Under the pieces are notes generated by a model. It had not been told where the DNA came from. It worked only from the letters and a program-made list of their open reading frames with translations, and did no database searches. A program made the position numbers and the translations under genes. Of a stretch of 64,000 bases of DNA, positions 26,187-34,577 are shown in pieces. Within the stretch, counting starts at the first letter, position 1; each line of letters starts with the position of its first letter. Source of the stretch: Mesorhizobium neociceri (GTDB lineage Bacteria; Pseudomonadota; Alphaproteobacteria; Rhizobiales; Rhizobiaceae); NCBI RefSeq assembly GCF_013520985.1, contig NZ_JACDTY010000009.1:62001-126000 (forward strand). Reading direction: 5' to 3'.

Positions 26187-26727
26187 CTGCAACTCCCATT
26201 GTTGGAGCCGCCAGTAAATTATGTACGATCGACAGTCTCGCCATCTTCAAATCCTTCGGAGGTCCAATCCGCAGACACATGGCCGCCAGCGGACAGCGTG
26301 TTCACCTGCAACAAATTAGTGATCTCCAGTCCTTTGAATTTTGTCGATCCATCTCTTTGCTCTTCCTGGCAAGCAACTCCCGCCCCCTCTCAAGGGAATG
26401 CAGCAAAATTCATGCCTATGGAGATGATGGCGCCAATGAAGGCAGTGTATATTTGCTTCCAGCGGCTTAGCCAAAACCTGCAAGACGCCAGCCAACCAAG
26501 GCTGTGTCGTCAAACCGCCAAAGCCGACACAATTGTCGGATATCGCCGAGCACGCTGAGCCCGAACCCACCAAGAGCTTGCGCACAGGAACGCTCCCATC
26601 GCGCTCCGGCAAACGATTGGCTCGACTCGTACTGCCAGGGCTGACTTTCTTTGCTGCAACGCACGACGCCCATGGTCCTCGTACCACCCCAAGGCGAAGT
26701 GGCTTGTCGCCGCGCTTTTTCCAGGTC
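26187..26727. other. Intergenic, no intact gene
   Basis: About 540 bases between the secreted hypothetical gene and the transposase remnants. It should contain the promoter of the hypothetical-subtilase pair. A frame through 26510-26730 is only a read-through from the transposase wreckage. Confidence 0.45.
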
Positions 26728-26931
26728 TCAAGCGGTGATTTTGCCGTCGATCTCTTCGCACAGCCGGCTGACCTGGCTCTTGGAGATGCCGCTCATGCCC
26801 ATGGCCTTGACCAGATCGTCGACCGAGCGGGTCGAGAGACGCTGGACGTAGGCCTCCTGGATGGTGGCGATCAGCGCCTTCTCGGCCCACGCGGCGCGGT
26901 TCAAGGAAAGCGGGGAAGTAGGAGCCCTGGG
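26728..26931 (-). pseudogene. IS256-family transposase fragment
   Basis: A short stretch split over two frames matches the N-terminal third of Mutator/IS256 transposases: GSYFPAFLEPRR in one frame and then EKALIATIQEAYVQRLSTRS, VDDLVKAMGMSGISKSQVSR, LCEEIDGKI in the next. No catalytic DDE residues remain. It is fused directly to an IS110 remnant. Confidence 0.8.
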
Positions 26932-27611
26932 GATGCGCAACTCGACGGTGCTGGCGCGTCCGTCCGAGATTACGGCGCAACTCGGCTCGGCTTCGTTCTG
27001 GCAGGGGCATACCTTCCGCCGTATGCAGAGCTTCCAGTTTCTCGGCTGCCTTGCGCAGATTGGGTTTGAAGGTGCGAATGCCGAAACGAGCGAGGATTGC
27101 CTTGATGCGGTTGACGATCCGTGTACGTTCGCGGACGAGATTGTCTCGTTCACGGTTCGGACGGCGGGCCTCCTCCTCATCGATGGTTGCGATGGCTGCC
27201 ATGCTGCAGTGGCGCTTCTCGCCCCGCAGCCAGCCAAGAAAGGCGCGCATCAGCAGTTCGGTATCGAGGCGATCGGTCTTGGCACGCCGATGTTCGAGGG
27301 AACCGCGACGCTCGATGGATGTATGACATAAGCTTCGACAGCGCGCGCCTGGAGCCAGCGCGCCAACCAAAAGTCATCGCATCCAGCCTCATAGGTGACC
27401 ACGAGCGCAGGACTTCACGCCCGGCTTGGATGGCTTCGCTGCGCCAGCGGCGCAATAACCTGAGCACCGAATCCGGGTCGGCATCGAGCTTCTTGAGAGG
27501 GTTACGTTCAAAGTCAGGGATCGTCGCAGCAATGAGCCACTTTGTCTGGCTCATCTCAATCAATGCGACCAACGTGCTGTCCTGATCAATGGCAAAGGGA
27601 TTTGCTTGCAT
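26925..27611 (-). pseudogene. IS110-family transposase fragment, frameshifted
   Basis: Remnant of an IS110-type (DEDD) transposase. The N-terminal part (MQANPFAIDQDSTLVALIEM, SQTKWLIAATIPDFERNPLK) is in one frame to about 27430. The continuation (EHRRAKTDRLDTELLMRAFL, GWLRGEKRHCSM, RTRIVNRIKAILARFGIRTF) is in another, down to about 26930, where the IS256 scrap begins. The C-terminal catalytic serine region is absent, so it is dead. Confidence 0.8.
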
Positions 27612-27960
27612 CAAAGGATGGTGACATGGGGGCGCTCCTTAGGTAGCTGCTCAACAGCGCGAGGGTGCCACACGCTCGCCGCCGCCCATAGCATCTGCAG
27701 CGCTACTAACGGCGCGCTCGCGAACGGCTTCACTACCGCCGAGCTACACCACGTCCCGGGACGCGACCACGTCCCGGGACGCGACCGCCTGCGATTTCAG
27801 GTGTTGGATCAAGGTCGGCTGGAGCGCTGGCCGACCAGGCATCGCCTATGGCGCTAGCTCGGGCAGGAACCGTGCGAGGATGAACTGGGCTATGATCAGC
27901 GCCGCCATGGCTTGCCCTGCAAGGCTCCGGTCTCGGAAAGTTGTTTGTGGAGTTTTGAAC
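27612..27960. other. Intergenic with an 18-bp tandem duplication
   Basis: About 350 bases. CACGTCCCGGGACGCGAC occurs twice in tandem (27750-27767 and 27768-27785), and each copy holds the palindrome GTCCCGGGAC. No gene recognised. Confidence 0.5.
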
Positions 27961-29145
27961 TCAGAGGATGACAGGTTCTCCGTGGAAGCGCCGGCGCGAT
28001 GGCGGCGAAACGCCGAAGCCGACTTCCATCATCAGCCGTGGACTTCGCGCCGGCTCCGTAGCCGTATGGAAGCCGAAGGGATCCTCGACGAACCCGAAAC
28101 CGGCTCCGCCGGTGAGCGTGATGGGGTTCTGCTCGCCGTAAACGCTTAGAACCTCTTTGGCCGGATGGCCGAGGAGACAGCTCAACTGGTGCTTTAGGGG
28201 GCGGCGGTTGTGGCTGCCCCGGACAAAGACATGCGGGCCCGTGCTGCCATCGACAGGCGTCACATAGAAGAAGAATTTCAGCATGCGCCAGTCGTCGAGG
28301 TTGAAATGATACTTGTCAGGCGAGGCAAAATTCTTGTCGAGATGCGAAACAGCAGCACTCGGAAAATTCCACCAGACGCGCGTTGTGGCCAGTTTCGCCT
28401 GTCCGCCGAGATAATGCGCGGCAATATCCAAAAGCAGTGGATCGCCCTGTATGGCGAGTACGGCGCTACAGCCGAGGACGCGCTCGAAATAGTGGCCGCT
28501 GAGCAACGCTCGGCCGAACCGAGCCTCAGCTTCCGCACGCTCGGTCGGCATGAATTCGAGACGGCGATCGAAGTTGCCGAAACAAGGCGTGCACCGGGCG
28601 AAGGCGGCGATGTCCTCATGGATTACCGTTGGCAGGACGAGCCCGGAAAAAATCCCATCCGACCGCAGCGCGCAGACAATGTCCTGGCGGCTGGCCCCGG
28701 CAAACATGGTGTTCCGAGATCTCTGCGACACTCGGACCGGCTTTGCACAACGCCAGTGCATTCTTCGGGCAGGCATGGTGCGGGCGAGCACGAACATCGC
28801 TGGCCAGACCGGATTGTCGCGAATATGCGACAGACAGGTCGGAATGCGCCTGGCGATGCGGTACAGCATCGTGCCGTCTCGCATGATTGCATCGAGGGTC
28901 GCAGCGCTTGGTTTGCCGGAGCTCGTAGGAATCATCGGGGCCTTAGGTATGAATGCATCATCAACGAAACATGGATTGTCACCCTTCGTCATTTTGTCCA
29001 GGCGCAATTTCCGCACCGAACGGACACCGAGGAATTCCCGGCCCACGCGGTGCGGGCGATTGACTGGCATGACCGCAAGCTTCCGCGCCGGCCAGAAGCC
29101 TATGCGCTCGCCCGTCAGGCTCATGCGCAGACGAGCGTTCTTCAC
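27961..29145 (-). CDS. PhyH-like Fe(II)/2-oxoglutarate dioxygenase in a quorum-sensing operon
   Basis: A 394-residue protein resembling the phytanoyl-CoA dioxygenase family. The iron site is visible as H-x-D in SHLDKNF, with a distal His in GFHTATEPARSPRLMMEVGF whose following Arg fits 2-oxoglutarate binding; HVFVRGSHNRRPLKHQL is a further family motif. It follows the luxI-type gene by only 24 bases in the same direction, so it is probably induced with it, and could hydroxylate an acyl chain of the signal or its precursor (inference). The GTG at 29145 is the first start; ATGs at 29124 and 29070 are alternatives and none has a strong ribosome site. Confidence 0.7.
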   Translation of the reverse strand: MKNARLRMSLTGERIGFWPARKLAVMPVNRPHRVGREFLGVRSVRKLRLDKMTKGDNPCFVDDAFIPKAPMIPTSSGKPSAATLDAIMRDGTMLYRIARRIPTCLSHIRDNPVWPAMFVLARTMPARRMHWRCAKPVRVSQRSRNTMFAGASRQDIVCALRSDGIFSGLVLPTVIHEDIAAFARCTPCFGNFDRRLEFMPTERAEAEARFGRALLSGHYFERVLGCSAVLAIQGDPLLLDIAAHYLGGQAKLATTRVWWNFPSAAVSHLDKNFASPDKYHFNLDDWRMLKFFFYVTPVDGSTGPHVFVRGSHNRRPLKHQLSCLLGHPAKEVLSVYGEQNPITLTGGAGFGFVEDPFGFHTATEPARSPRLMMEVGFGVSPPSRRRFHGEPVIL

Positions 29146-29169
29146 GGCCTGGATATCCCGTAATCGGCG

Positions 29170-29802
29170 CTATGCCGATGTTCCGAGTACCGGTTTCCAC
29201 AATACCGGCCCGTTCAGGCGTCCCCTCCAGCGCACTCGCAAAAGGCTGGCGTGAGAAATCTCGAGAAAGCCGGCCACCGCTTCCGTGTTGCCGACGGTCT
29301 TGGGCCGTCCGATGCGCGACAAGGGCCAGGTTGCCAGGCGAAGGATTCGTTCCATGCGGATGTCGGTTACCGTCACGATCCCGGTCAACTTGCTGGCCAA
29401 GCCGAACTCGATCATGCCGGCGAACAGCTCGTAGGTTGCTTGAGCCAGCCCACCCGCGGCTTTCGGCGCTGATGGAGGGAAATCAAGCGCGAAACGACTG
29501 CTCTCCCATATGTCGGGAGCCGAAGGGACAACCTCACCGTCAAGAAGCGTCGGGAATGTATCGCGCAACATTGTGGGTCCGGTGCTGGGCAAGAGGCGGA
29601 CGCAACCGTGAATTCGCCAATCGGCTCCCTTGAGCAGCAGATAGACAGGTCCCAAGGCGTCAAATGCGTCTGTTTCCATTTCGTCTTCGGTCTGAACGTC
29701 CCAATCGAGCCTTTCCTTGAAAACCCGATATCTGAGCCCGTGCATCTCTTTGAGTTCGCCCGCGAACTCGCCGTGGCGGTCCGGCGTTATCAGCTGCATC
29801 AT
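29170..29802 (-). CDS. LuxI-family acyl-homoserine-lactone synthase
   Basis: A 210-residue autoinducer synthase. The conserved residues of the family are present: MHGLRYRVFKERLDWDV (Arg, Phe, Trp, Asp), then DIWESSRFALD with the catalytic Glu/Arg pair, and TVTDIRMERILRLATWPLSR. It uses S-adenosylmethionine and an acyl-ACP or acyl-CoA. Tandem ATG codons open the gene behind GAGAGG; the long frame to 30345 upstream is not coding. A lux box sits 62 bases upstream. Symbiosis islands carry traI1 and traI2, but I cannot tell which, if either, this is. Confidence 0.88.
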   Translation of the reverse strand: MMQLITPDRHGEFAGELKEMHGLRYRVFKERLDWDVQTEDEMETDAFDALGPVYLLLKGADWRIHGCVRLLPSTGPTMLRDTFPTLLDGEVVPSAPDIWESSRFALDFPPSAPKAAGGLAQATYELFAGMIEFGLASKLTGIVTVTDIRMERILRLATWPLSRIGRPKTVGNTEAVAGFLEISHASLLRVRWRGRLNGPVLWKPVLGTSA

Positions 29803-29863
29803 TCGTCCTCTCCGTGCGGGATGTGTTTCCGCAATCGAAGGACAAAGGCGAAAGCGAAGCAGC

Positions 29864-29879
29864 CTGTAGACGTTTACAG
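29864..29879. promoter_or_regulatory. lux/tra box upstream of luxI
   Basis: CTGTAGACGTTTACAG is a 16-base palindrome with a single mismatched pair. It abuts the stop codon of the luxR gene and ends about 60 bases before the luxI start: the expected place for LuxR-autoinducer activation of luxI and the downstream dioxygenase gene. Confidence 0.75.
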
Positions 29880-30605
29880 CTATCCTGGCGGAAGCATGCA
29901 AGCAGCCATCCGTGCAACAGCCTGGTTGATCGTTCGGACACGAAGCTTTGCCTTGGCATTTTCCAGATGGAAGGTCACCGTGCGCCGTGAGATGCCGAGG
30001 ATTTGACTGACATCCCAGGCCGACTTGCCGCGCGCCGCCCATTTCAGGCACTCGAATTCTCGCGGGGTGAGCGTCACGCCGTCCACTACCCGATCGGCCG
30101 CAAACCTGCTGCGGGCATGGATGTGGAAGTTGATCGCCACCAGCTGCAAGGCTTTTTCGTAGCGTGTCAGTGACCGCAAAAGAGACGGACTGGACTGGTC
30201 GGATGCCAGGGTCAGCGCAGCAAACCTGCCACGATGATCGTGCATGGACATCGTCAATCCGCCGCGAATGCCAAACTGAGCTGCTTTTTCCAGAATTTGC
30301 TGCTGTGAGGTCGTCAGACGCGGCCGGTCTCGATCCAGCGTCCAATCAAAAGTACCCCATCCTTGCAGCCCGCGCAGGATCACCGGGTCAACGGTGTGGT
30401 AGCGCTGTTGCAGATAGTGTGATGTCCAGGATGAAGGGTAGTTCGAGATCAATCGCGGCGTGTCGCCGCGGGCCGATGGGTGAGTGAAATAGGCGAACAG
30501 CGGAAAACCGAAACCGGCCGCGGCGGAGGCCATTGCCTCACGCAGGTCGACAGCATCGACACTTGCACAGAGTTGCTCGACGAAATCTTCAAATACGCGA
30601 TGCAT
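29880..30605 (-). CDS. LuxR-family quorum-sensing regulator
   Basis: A 241-residue regulator with an N-terminal autoinducer-binding domain (SSWTSHYLQQRYHTVDPVIL contains the conserved Trp, Tyr and Asp; FDWTLDR follows) and a C-terminal GerE-type HTH (LTPREFECLKWAARGKSAWD, then VSQILGISRRTVTFHLENAK). It should bind the acyl-homoserine lactone made by the adjacent LuxI. The ATG at 30605 begins MHRVFEDFVEQL, the usual position before the ligand domain; the upstream frame overlaps panC. luxI starts 78 bases after its stop. Confidence 0.87.
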   Translation of the reverse strand: MHRVFEDFVEQLCASVDAVDLREAMASAAAGFGFPLFAYFTHPSARGDTPRLISNYPSSWTSHYLQQRYHTVDPVILRGLQGWGTFDWTLDRDRPRLTTSQQQILEKAAQFGIRGGLTMSMHDHRGRFAALTLASDQSSPSLLRSLTRYEKALQLVAINFHIHARSRFAADRVVDGVTLTPREFECLKWAARGKSAWDVSQILGISRRTVTFHLENAKAKLRVRTINQAVARMAACMLPPG

Positions 30606-30696
30606 CTGCGCGTTGCGTACCTTTGCTGGTGTTCCATGCCAGGCGTAGGCCTTGGGAGTTCTGTTTGGGGCGCGTGGCCCAGCGCGGCGACCCTCG

Positions 30697-31560
30697 CTAA
30701 TTCGTTGAACCAATCGGTGGTGTTGTGACGTTGTCGATGAGCCGTGTGTCGCCGAGCCAAGCAGCAACAAGCAAGCGTGCCGGTCGGTCGATGCTTGTCA
30801 TCGGTTGTAGATCGGCCTCGCCGCGAAGTTCCAGGTATTCGACCTCGCGATAGCCTGCAGCCAAAATTGCCCGGCGCGCTTCAGCAAGCGTTGGCAAGAC
30901 CGGCGAGCCGCGCATGAGCCGCTCAGCCGTGTCGAGCAGGACGGAAGCCAGCTTCGGGGCAACAGCTCGCTGGGCTGGAGAAAGCCGGCCATTGCGTGAA
31001 GACAGTGCAAGTCCATCGGCTTCGCGGACCGTCGGGCAGGCGACAACGGCGATCGGAATATCCAAATCCCGGACCATGCGCCTGACAAGCTGAAGCTGCT
31101 GAAAGTCCTTTTCACCAAAAAACGCGAAGTCAGCCCCGGTCTGCAGGAAGAGCTTGGCAACGACGGTCGCCACGCCATCGAAATGGCCCGGACGGAAGGC
31201 ACCGCACAGGCCCTCGCTGACATGCGACACCGAAACGGTCGTGGCGAAACCCGCCGGATAGATCTGCTGTGCATCCGGCACATAGAGCAGATGGGCGCCC
31301 AGCGGCGAGAGCTTTGCAGCATCTTCATTTTCCGTCCGGGGATAGGCGGCAAGGTCGACGGCACTGTTGAACTGCTTGGGGTTGACGAACAGCGTCACGA
31401 TTACCCGCTCGGCCTTCTGAAGCGCGGCACGCACGAGGCTCAGATGTCCTTCGTGCAAGGCCCCCATGGTCGGCACGATGGCGACACTGGCACCCGAGCA
31501 ACGCCATCCCGCAACAACATTGCGGAGCTCGGCAACGGTTCGAACGATCGGCACGCTCAA
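30697..31560 (-). CDS. panC: Pantoate-beta-alanine ligase PanC
   Basis: A 287-residue enzyme joining pantoate and beta-alanine with ATP to give pantothenate, the coenzyme A precursor. The HIGH-like site is PTMGALHEGHLSLV (30-43); other motifs are TLFVNPKQFN, FFGEKDFQQLQLVRRM and a KMSKS-equivalent SSRNGRLSP. The start is a TTG at 31560 that shares bases with the panB stop (TTGA), so translation is coupled; a GTG two codons later is the alternative. The far end runs past the start of the luxR gene's upstream region. Confidence 0.93.
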   Translation of the reverse strand: MSVPIVRTVAELRNVVAGWRCSGASVAIVPTMGALHEGHLSLVRAALQKAERVIVTLFVNPKQFNSAVDLAAYPRTENEDAAKLSPLGAHLLYVPDAQQIYPAGFATTVSVSHVSEGLCGAFRPGHFDGVATVVAKLFLQTGADFAFFGEKDFQQLQLVRRMVRDLDIPIAVVACPTVREADGLALSSRNGRLSPAQRAVAPKLASVLLDTAERLMRGSPVLPTLAEARRAILAAGYREVEYLELRGEADLQPMTSIDRPARLLVAAWLGDTRLIDNVTTPPIGSTN

Positions 31561-32393
31561 GCGACGGCTCCGGTCTTCGACGCGTTGGCATAGAGATGCT
31601 CTGCCGCGGGAAAGCGTCGTTGTCTCACATCGGCGGCGTATGCGGTGATCGCCGCTTCGGCCTGATCACCGAGTTCGGCGTAGCGCTTGACGAATTTCGG
31701 CCGGAAAGAAGTAAACAGGCCGAGCATGTCGTCGCTCACCAGGATCTGGCCATCGCAGGCTGGCGAGGCGCCAATGCCGATGGTGGGGATGGCGATCTCT
31801 GCGGTGATGCGGCGTGCGAGCGGCTCGGGTACTTTCTCCAGCACCACCGCGAAGGCGCCGGCCTCTGTGACTGCAAAAGCATCGCGCCTGATCCGCTCGG
31901 CATCGTCTCCCCGCCCCTGGACACGGTAGCCACCGGAAATGTTGACCGCCTGCGGGGTCAGGCCGACATGGGCCATGACAGGCACGCCGCGGGTGGCGAG
32001 GCAGCGAATCGTCTCGGCCATGGTCTGGCCGCCCTCGAGCTTCACCGCTGCACAACCGGTTTCTGCAATGATGCGAGCCGCACTGCGGAAGGCCTGCTGC
32101 GGTGTCTCTTCGTAGGAACCAAACGGCAGGTCGACGACCATCAGCGCCTGTTGCAGGCCGCGGCGCACGGCCTGGCCGTGCATGATCATCATCTCGAGGC
32201 TGACCCCCAGCGTCGAGGGCAGGCCATGCAGTATCATGCCGACGCTGTCGCCGACGAGAACAATGTCGCAGTGCCGATCGGCCAGCCTAGCGACCGGGGT
32301 TGTATAGGCTGTGAGGCAGACCAGTGGGGCCTGGCCTTTGCGCGAGCGAATAGCCGGTGGCGTAATTGCCTTCGCATCACCTGTTGCGCTCAA
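31557..32393 (-). CDS. panB: 3-methyl-2-oxobutanoate hydroxymethyltransferase PanB
   Basis: A 278-residue TIM-barrel enzyme making ketopantoate from 2-oxoisovalerate and methylenetetrahydrofolate. Family landmarks: CLTAYTTPVARLADRHCDI, LVGDSVGMILHG with the Mg-binding Asp, VVDLPFGSYE, VKLEGG, and VMAHVGLTPQ. The start is TTG at 32393 with an exceptionally strong ribosome site (AAGGAGG). First gene of panB-panC. panE is not in the window. Such a vitamin operon on a symbiosis island fits the other cofactor operons here. Confidence 0.94.
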   Translation of the reverse strand: MSATGDAKAITPPAIRSRKGQAPLVCLTAYTTPVARLADRHCDIVLVGDSVGMILHGLPSTLGVSLEMMIMHGQAVRRGLQQALMVVDLPFGSYEETPQQAFRSAARIIAETGCAAVKLEGGQTMAETIRCLATRGVPVMAHVGLTPQAVNISGGYRVQGRGDDAERIRRDAFAVTEAGAFAVVLEKVPEPLARRITAEIAIPTIGIGASPACDGQILVSDDMLGLFTSFRPKFVKRYAELGDQAEAAITAYAADVRQRRFPAAEHLYANASKTGAVA

Positions 32394-32568
32394 TTCAGGC
32401 CTCCTTCCGCAGCGTTACCACTCGCCCGAGTCGCGTTTGGCATATTTTTGTGCAAGTGCGAAGAGATAAAAAACTGGTCTCCAGCCGCGTGGTGTTGACC
32501 TGCGGCTACTCACGCTTACACTAAATCGATTAGAGCCCGCCGAGACGGGGCCAACCACGTTCGCGAAT

Positions 32569-33537
32569 ATGGAAGATCGACAAACAGGACCCGGGAAAGA
32601 CAGAGCCGACGACAAGGCCGACGAAGCCAAAGTGGACCTGATTGCGGTTGTCGTCGCGGTCAATGACGGTGAGCCCTGTCTTCTCACCATCGGTCAGGCG
32701 GACACCTTGCCCTCGGGACCATTTGCGCTCGAGCATCGATCGCCGCAATCCGGTTTGAGGGGGTGGGTCGAACAGCAAACCGGCCATCCGCTTGGCTACA
32801 TCGAACAACTCTACACGTTCGCCGATCGGGACCGTGTCGGCGCCGAGCGCCAGCAGCGCGCCATCTCGATCAGCTATCTCGCGCTCACCCGGAAGGAACA
32901 GGCAACGGCCTCATGCGCGTGTGGCTGGCACAGCTGGTACGAATATTTTCCGTGGGAGGACCACCGTTCCGGCACGCCGCCGGTGGGAGTGGATATTCTG
33001 AGAGCGCGCTTGATTGAATGGGCAGACGCCGCCGGCGATCCGGCCACGCAGCGCGAACGCCGGCAGAGGGTGGCGATCGCCTTCGGCTTTGACGACCGCC
33101 ATTGGAACGAGGAGCTCACGCTCCAGCGTTATGAGTTGCTCTACGAAGCAGCATTGGTCGAAGAGGCGAGCGGCGGAAAGGCCACGCCTCCGCCTGCGGC
33201 CGTTTCTGGCAAGGCGATGGTCGCAGACCATCGCCGCATTCTGGCGACAGGCGTTACGAGGCTGCGCTCCAAGATCAAATACCGGCCGGTCGTATTCGAG
33301 CTCATGAGACCGACTTTCACGCTGCTCCAGCTGCAGCGAACCGTGGAAGCATTGGCTGGCAGGCTCATCGACAAACCCAACTTCCGCAGGCTTGTCGAGC
33401 AACAAGAGCTGGTCGAGGAGACTGGCGACACTTCGGTCGATACGGGCGGGCGGCCTGCAAAGCTCTATCGCTTCCGCCGTGCCGTGCTCGATGAAAGGGC
33501 TTTCGCAGGGACAAAATTGCCGCTTTCGCGGGCTTGA
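32569..33537 (+). CDS. nadQ: NadQ/NrtR-type regulator of NAD synthesis
   Basis: A 322-residue protein with an N-terminal Nudix-like domain (VDLIAVVVAVNDGEPCLLTI, then GWVEQQTGHPLGYIEQLYTF) that lacks a Nudix catalytic box, and a C-terminal winged helix (PTFTLLQLQRTVEALAGRLI, DKPNFRRLVEQQ). That is the layout of the COG4111/NrtR-like regulators that sense NAD metabolites; in alphaproteobacteria NadQ controls nadABC, which lie directly downstream here, 65 bases away. The start at 32569 has no clear ribosome site, so the exact N-terminus is uncertain. Divergent from panB. Confidence 0.7.
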   Translation: MEDRQTGPGKDRADDKADEAKVDLIAVVVAVNDGEPCLLTIGQADTLPSGPFALEHRSPQSGLRGWVEQQTGHPLGYIEQLYTFADRDRVGAERQQRAISISYLALTRKEQATASCACGWHSWYEYFPWEDHRSGTPPVGVDILRARLIEWADAAGDPATQRERRQRVAIAFGFDDRHWNEELTLQRYELLYEAALVEEASGGKATPPPAAVSGKAMVADHRRILATGVTRLRSKIKYRPVVFELMRPTFTLLQLQRTVEALAGRLIDKPNFRRLVEQQELVEETGDTSVDTGGRPAKLYRFRRAVLDERAFAGTKLPLSRA

Positions 33538-33602
33538 CATACCTTATAGTCAAGATAGAAATATTCCCCTTATTGTCAGATCGAATATAATTGGAGGCGC
33601 TG

Positions 33603-34577
33603 ATGACTGGGGCGTTACCTACGGCCGCGTCTCTGTATGAGCGTGTCAGGCGGGTCATCCCGCCAGTCGAATGGTCTGGTTTTGTCGATGACATTGAGGC
33701 GATTCTCGCGCTGAAGCGCGAGCGCAATGCGGTCATCCTGGCGCACAATTACCAGACGCCGGAGATCTTCCACTGCGTGGCTGACATTATCGGCGACAGC
33801 TTGGCGTTGGCCCGCAAGGCTGTGACGGTCGATGCTGAAGTCATCGTGCTGGCCGGCGTGCATTTCATGGCCGAGACAGCAAAGCTCCTCAACCCGGGCA
33901 AGACCGTGCTCATCCCCGATCTCGATGCCGGCTGCTCGCTGGCAGAGGCGATCACCGCGCAGGACGTGCGGTTGATGCGCCAACGTTATCCGGGCGTGCC
34001 AATCGTCACCTATGTCAACACTTCCGCCGCCGTAAAAGCGGAGTCCGACATCTGCTGCACTTCGGGCAACGCCAGGACGGTGGTTGAATCGCTCGGCGCG
34101 GCGCGTGTGATCATGCTGCCAGACGAGTATCTGGCGCAGAACGTCGCCGCCGAGACACAAGTCGAGATCATCGCCTGGCAGGGCCATTGCGAGGTGCATG
34201 AGCGCTTCACCCCTGCCGACATCAGGGAACTGCGCGATGCACATCCAGGGATCATCGTGCTCGCGCATCCCGAATGTCCGCCGGAAGTTGTCCAGGAGGC
34301 GGATTTCTCGGGCTCGACCGCCGCCATGTCGGAATACGTCGGCCGAGAAACGCCGGCACGCGTAGTCCTGATGACGGAATGTTCGATGAGCGACAATGTC
34401 GCGGTCGCGCATCCCGACGTCGAGTTCGTGCGCCCTTGCAATCTTTGTCCGCATATGAAGCGCATTACGCTCGCCAACATTCGCGCCGCTCTGGAGGAGA
34501 ACCGGCACGAGGTCCGGATCGAGCCCGGGATCGCCAGCCGCGCGCGCCTGGCGGTCGAGCGCATGCTTTCCGTATGA
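33603..34577 (+). CDS. nadA: Quinolinate synthase NadA
   Basis: A 324-residue 4Fe-4S enzyme condensing iminoaspartate with dihydroxyacetone phosphate to quinolinate. Visible motifs: ILAHNYQTPEIFHCVADIIG, the conserved Cys in SDICCTSGNA, the PDEYLAQNVA loop, HPECPPEV, and the C-terminal PCNLCPHMKRITL. ATG at 33603 follows GGAGG. The AT-rich leader (33538-33600), with TATAGTCAAGATA, is where a NadQ operator would be expected. Stop overlaps the nadB start (ATGA). Confidence 0.95.
   Translation: MTGALPTAASLYERVRRVIPPVEWSGFVDDIEAILALKRERNAVILAHNYQTPEIFHCVADIIGDSLALARKAVTVDAEVIVLAGVHFMAETAKLLNPGKTVLIPDLDAGCSLAEAITAQDVRLMRQRYPGVPIVTYVNTSAAVKAESDICCTSGNARTVVESLGAARVIMLPDEYLAQNVAAETQVEIIAWQGHCEVHERFTPADIRELRDAHPGIIVLAHPECPPEVVQEADFSGSTAAMSEYVGRETPARVVLMTECSMSDNVAVAHPDVEFVRPCNLCPHMKRITLANIRAALEENRHEVRIEPGIASRARLAVERMLSV

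Noticed and set aside
26510..27370. A 286-codon frame that could be read as one hypothetical gene
   Set aside because: Its parts match IS110 and, after a frame change, IS256 transposases; it is a chance fusion of remnants.
27750..27785. 18-bp tandem repeat with internal palindromes
   Set aside because: Only two copies in a transposase-rich junk region, with no nearby start site; more likely a local duplication than a regulatory array. No CRISPR-like spacing.
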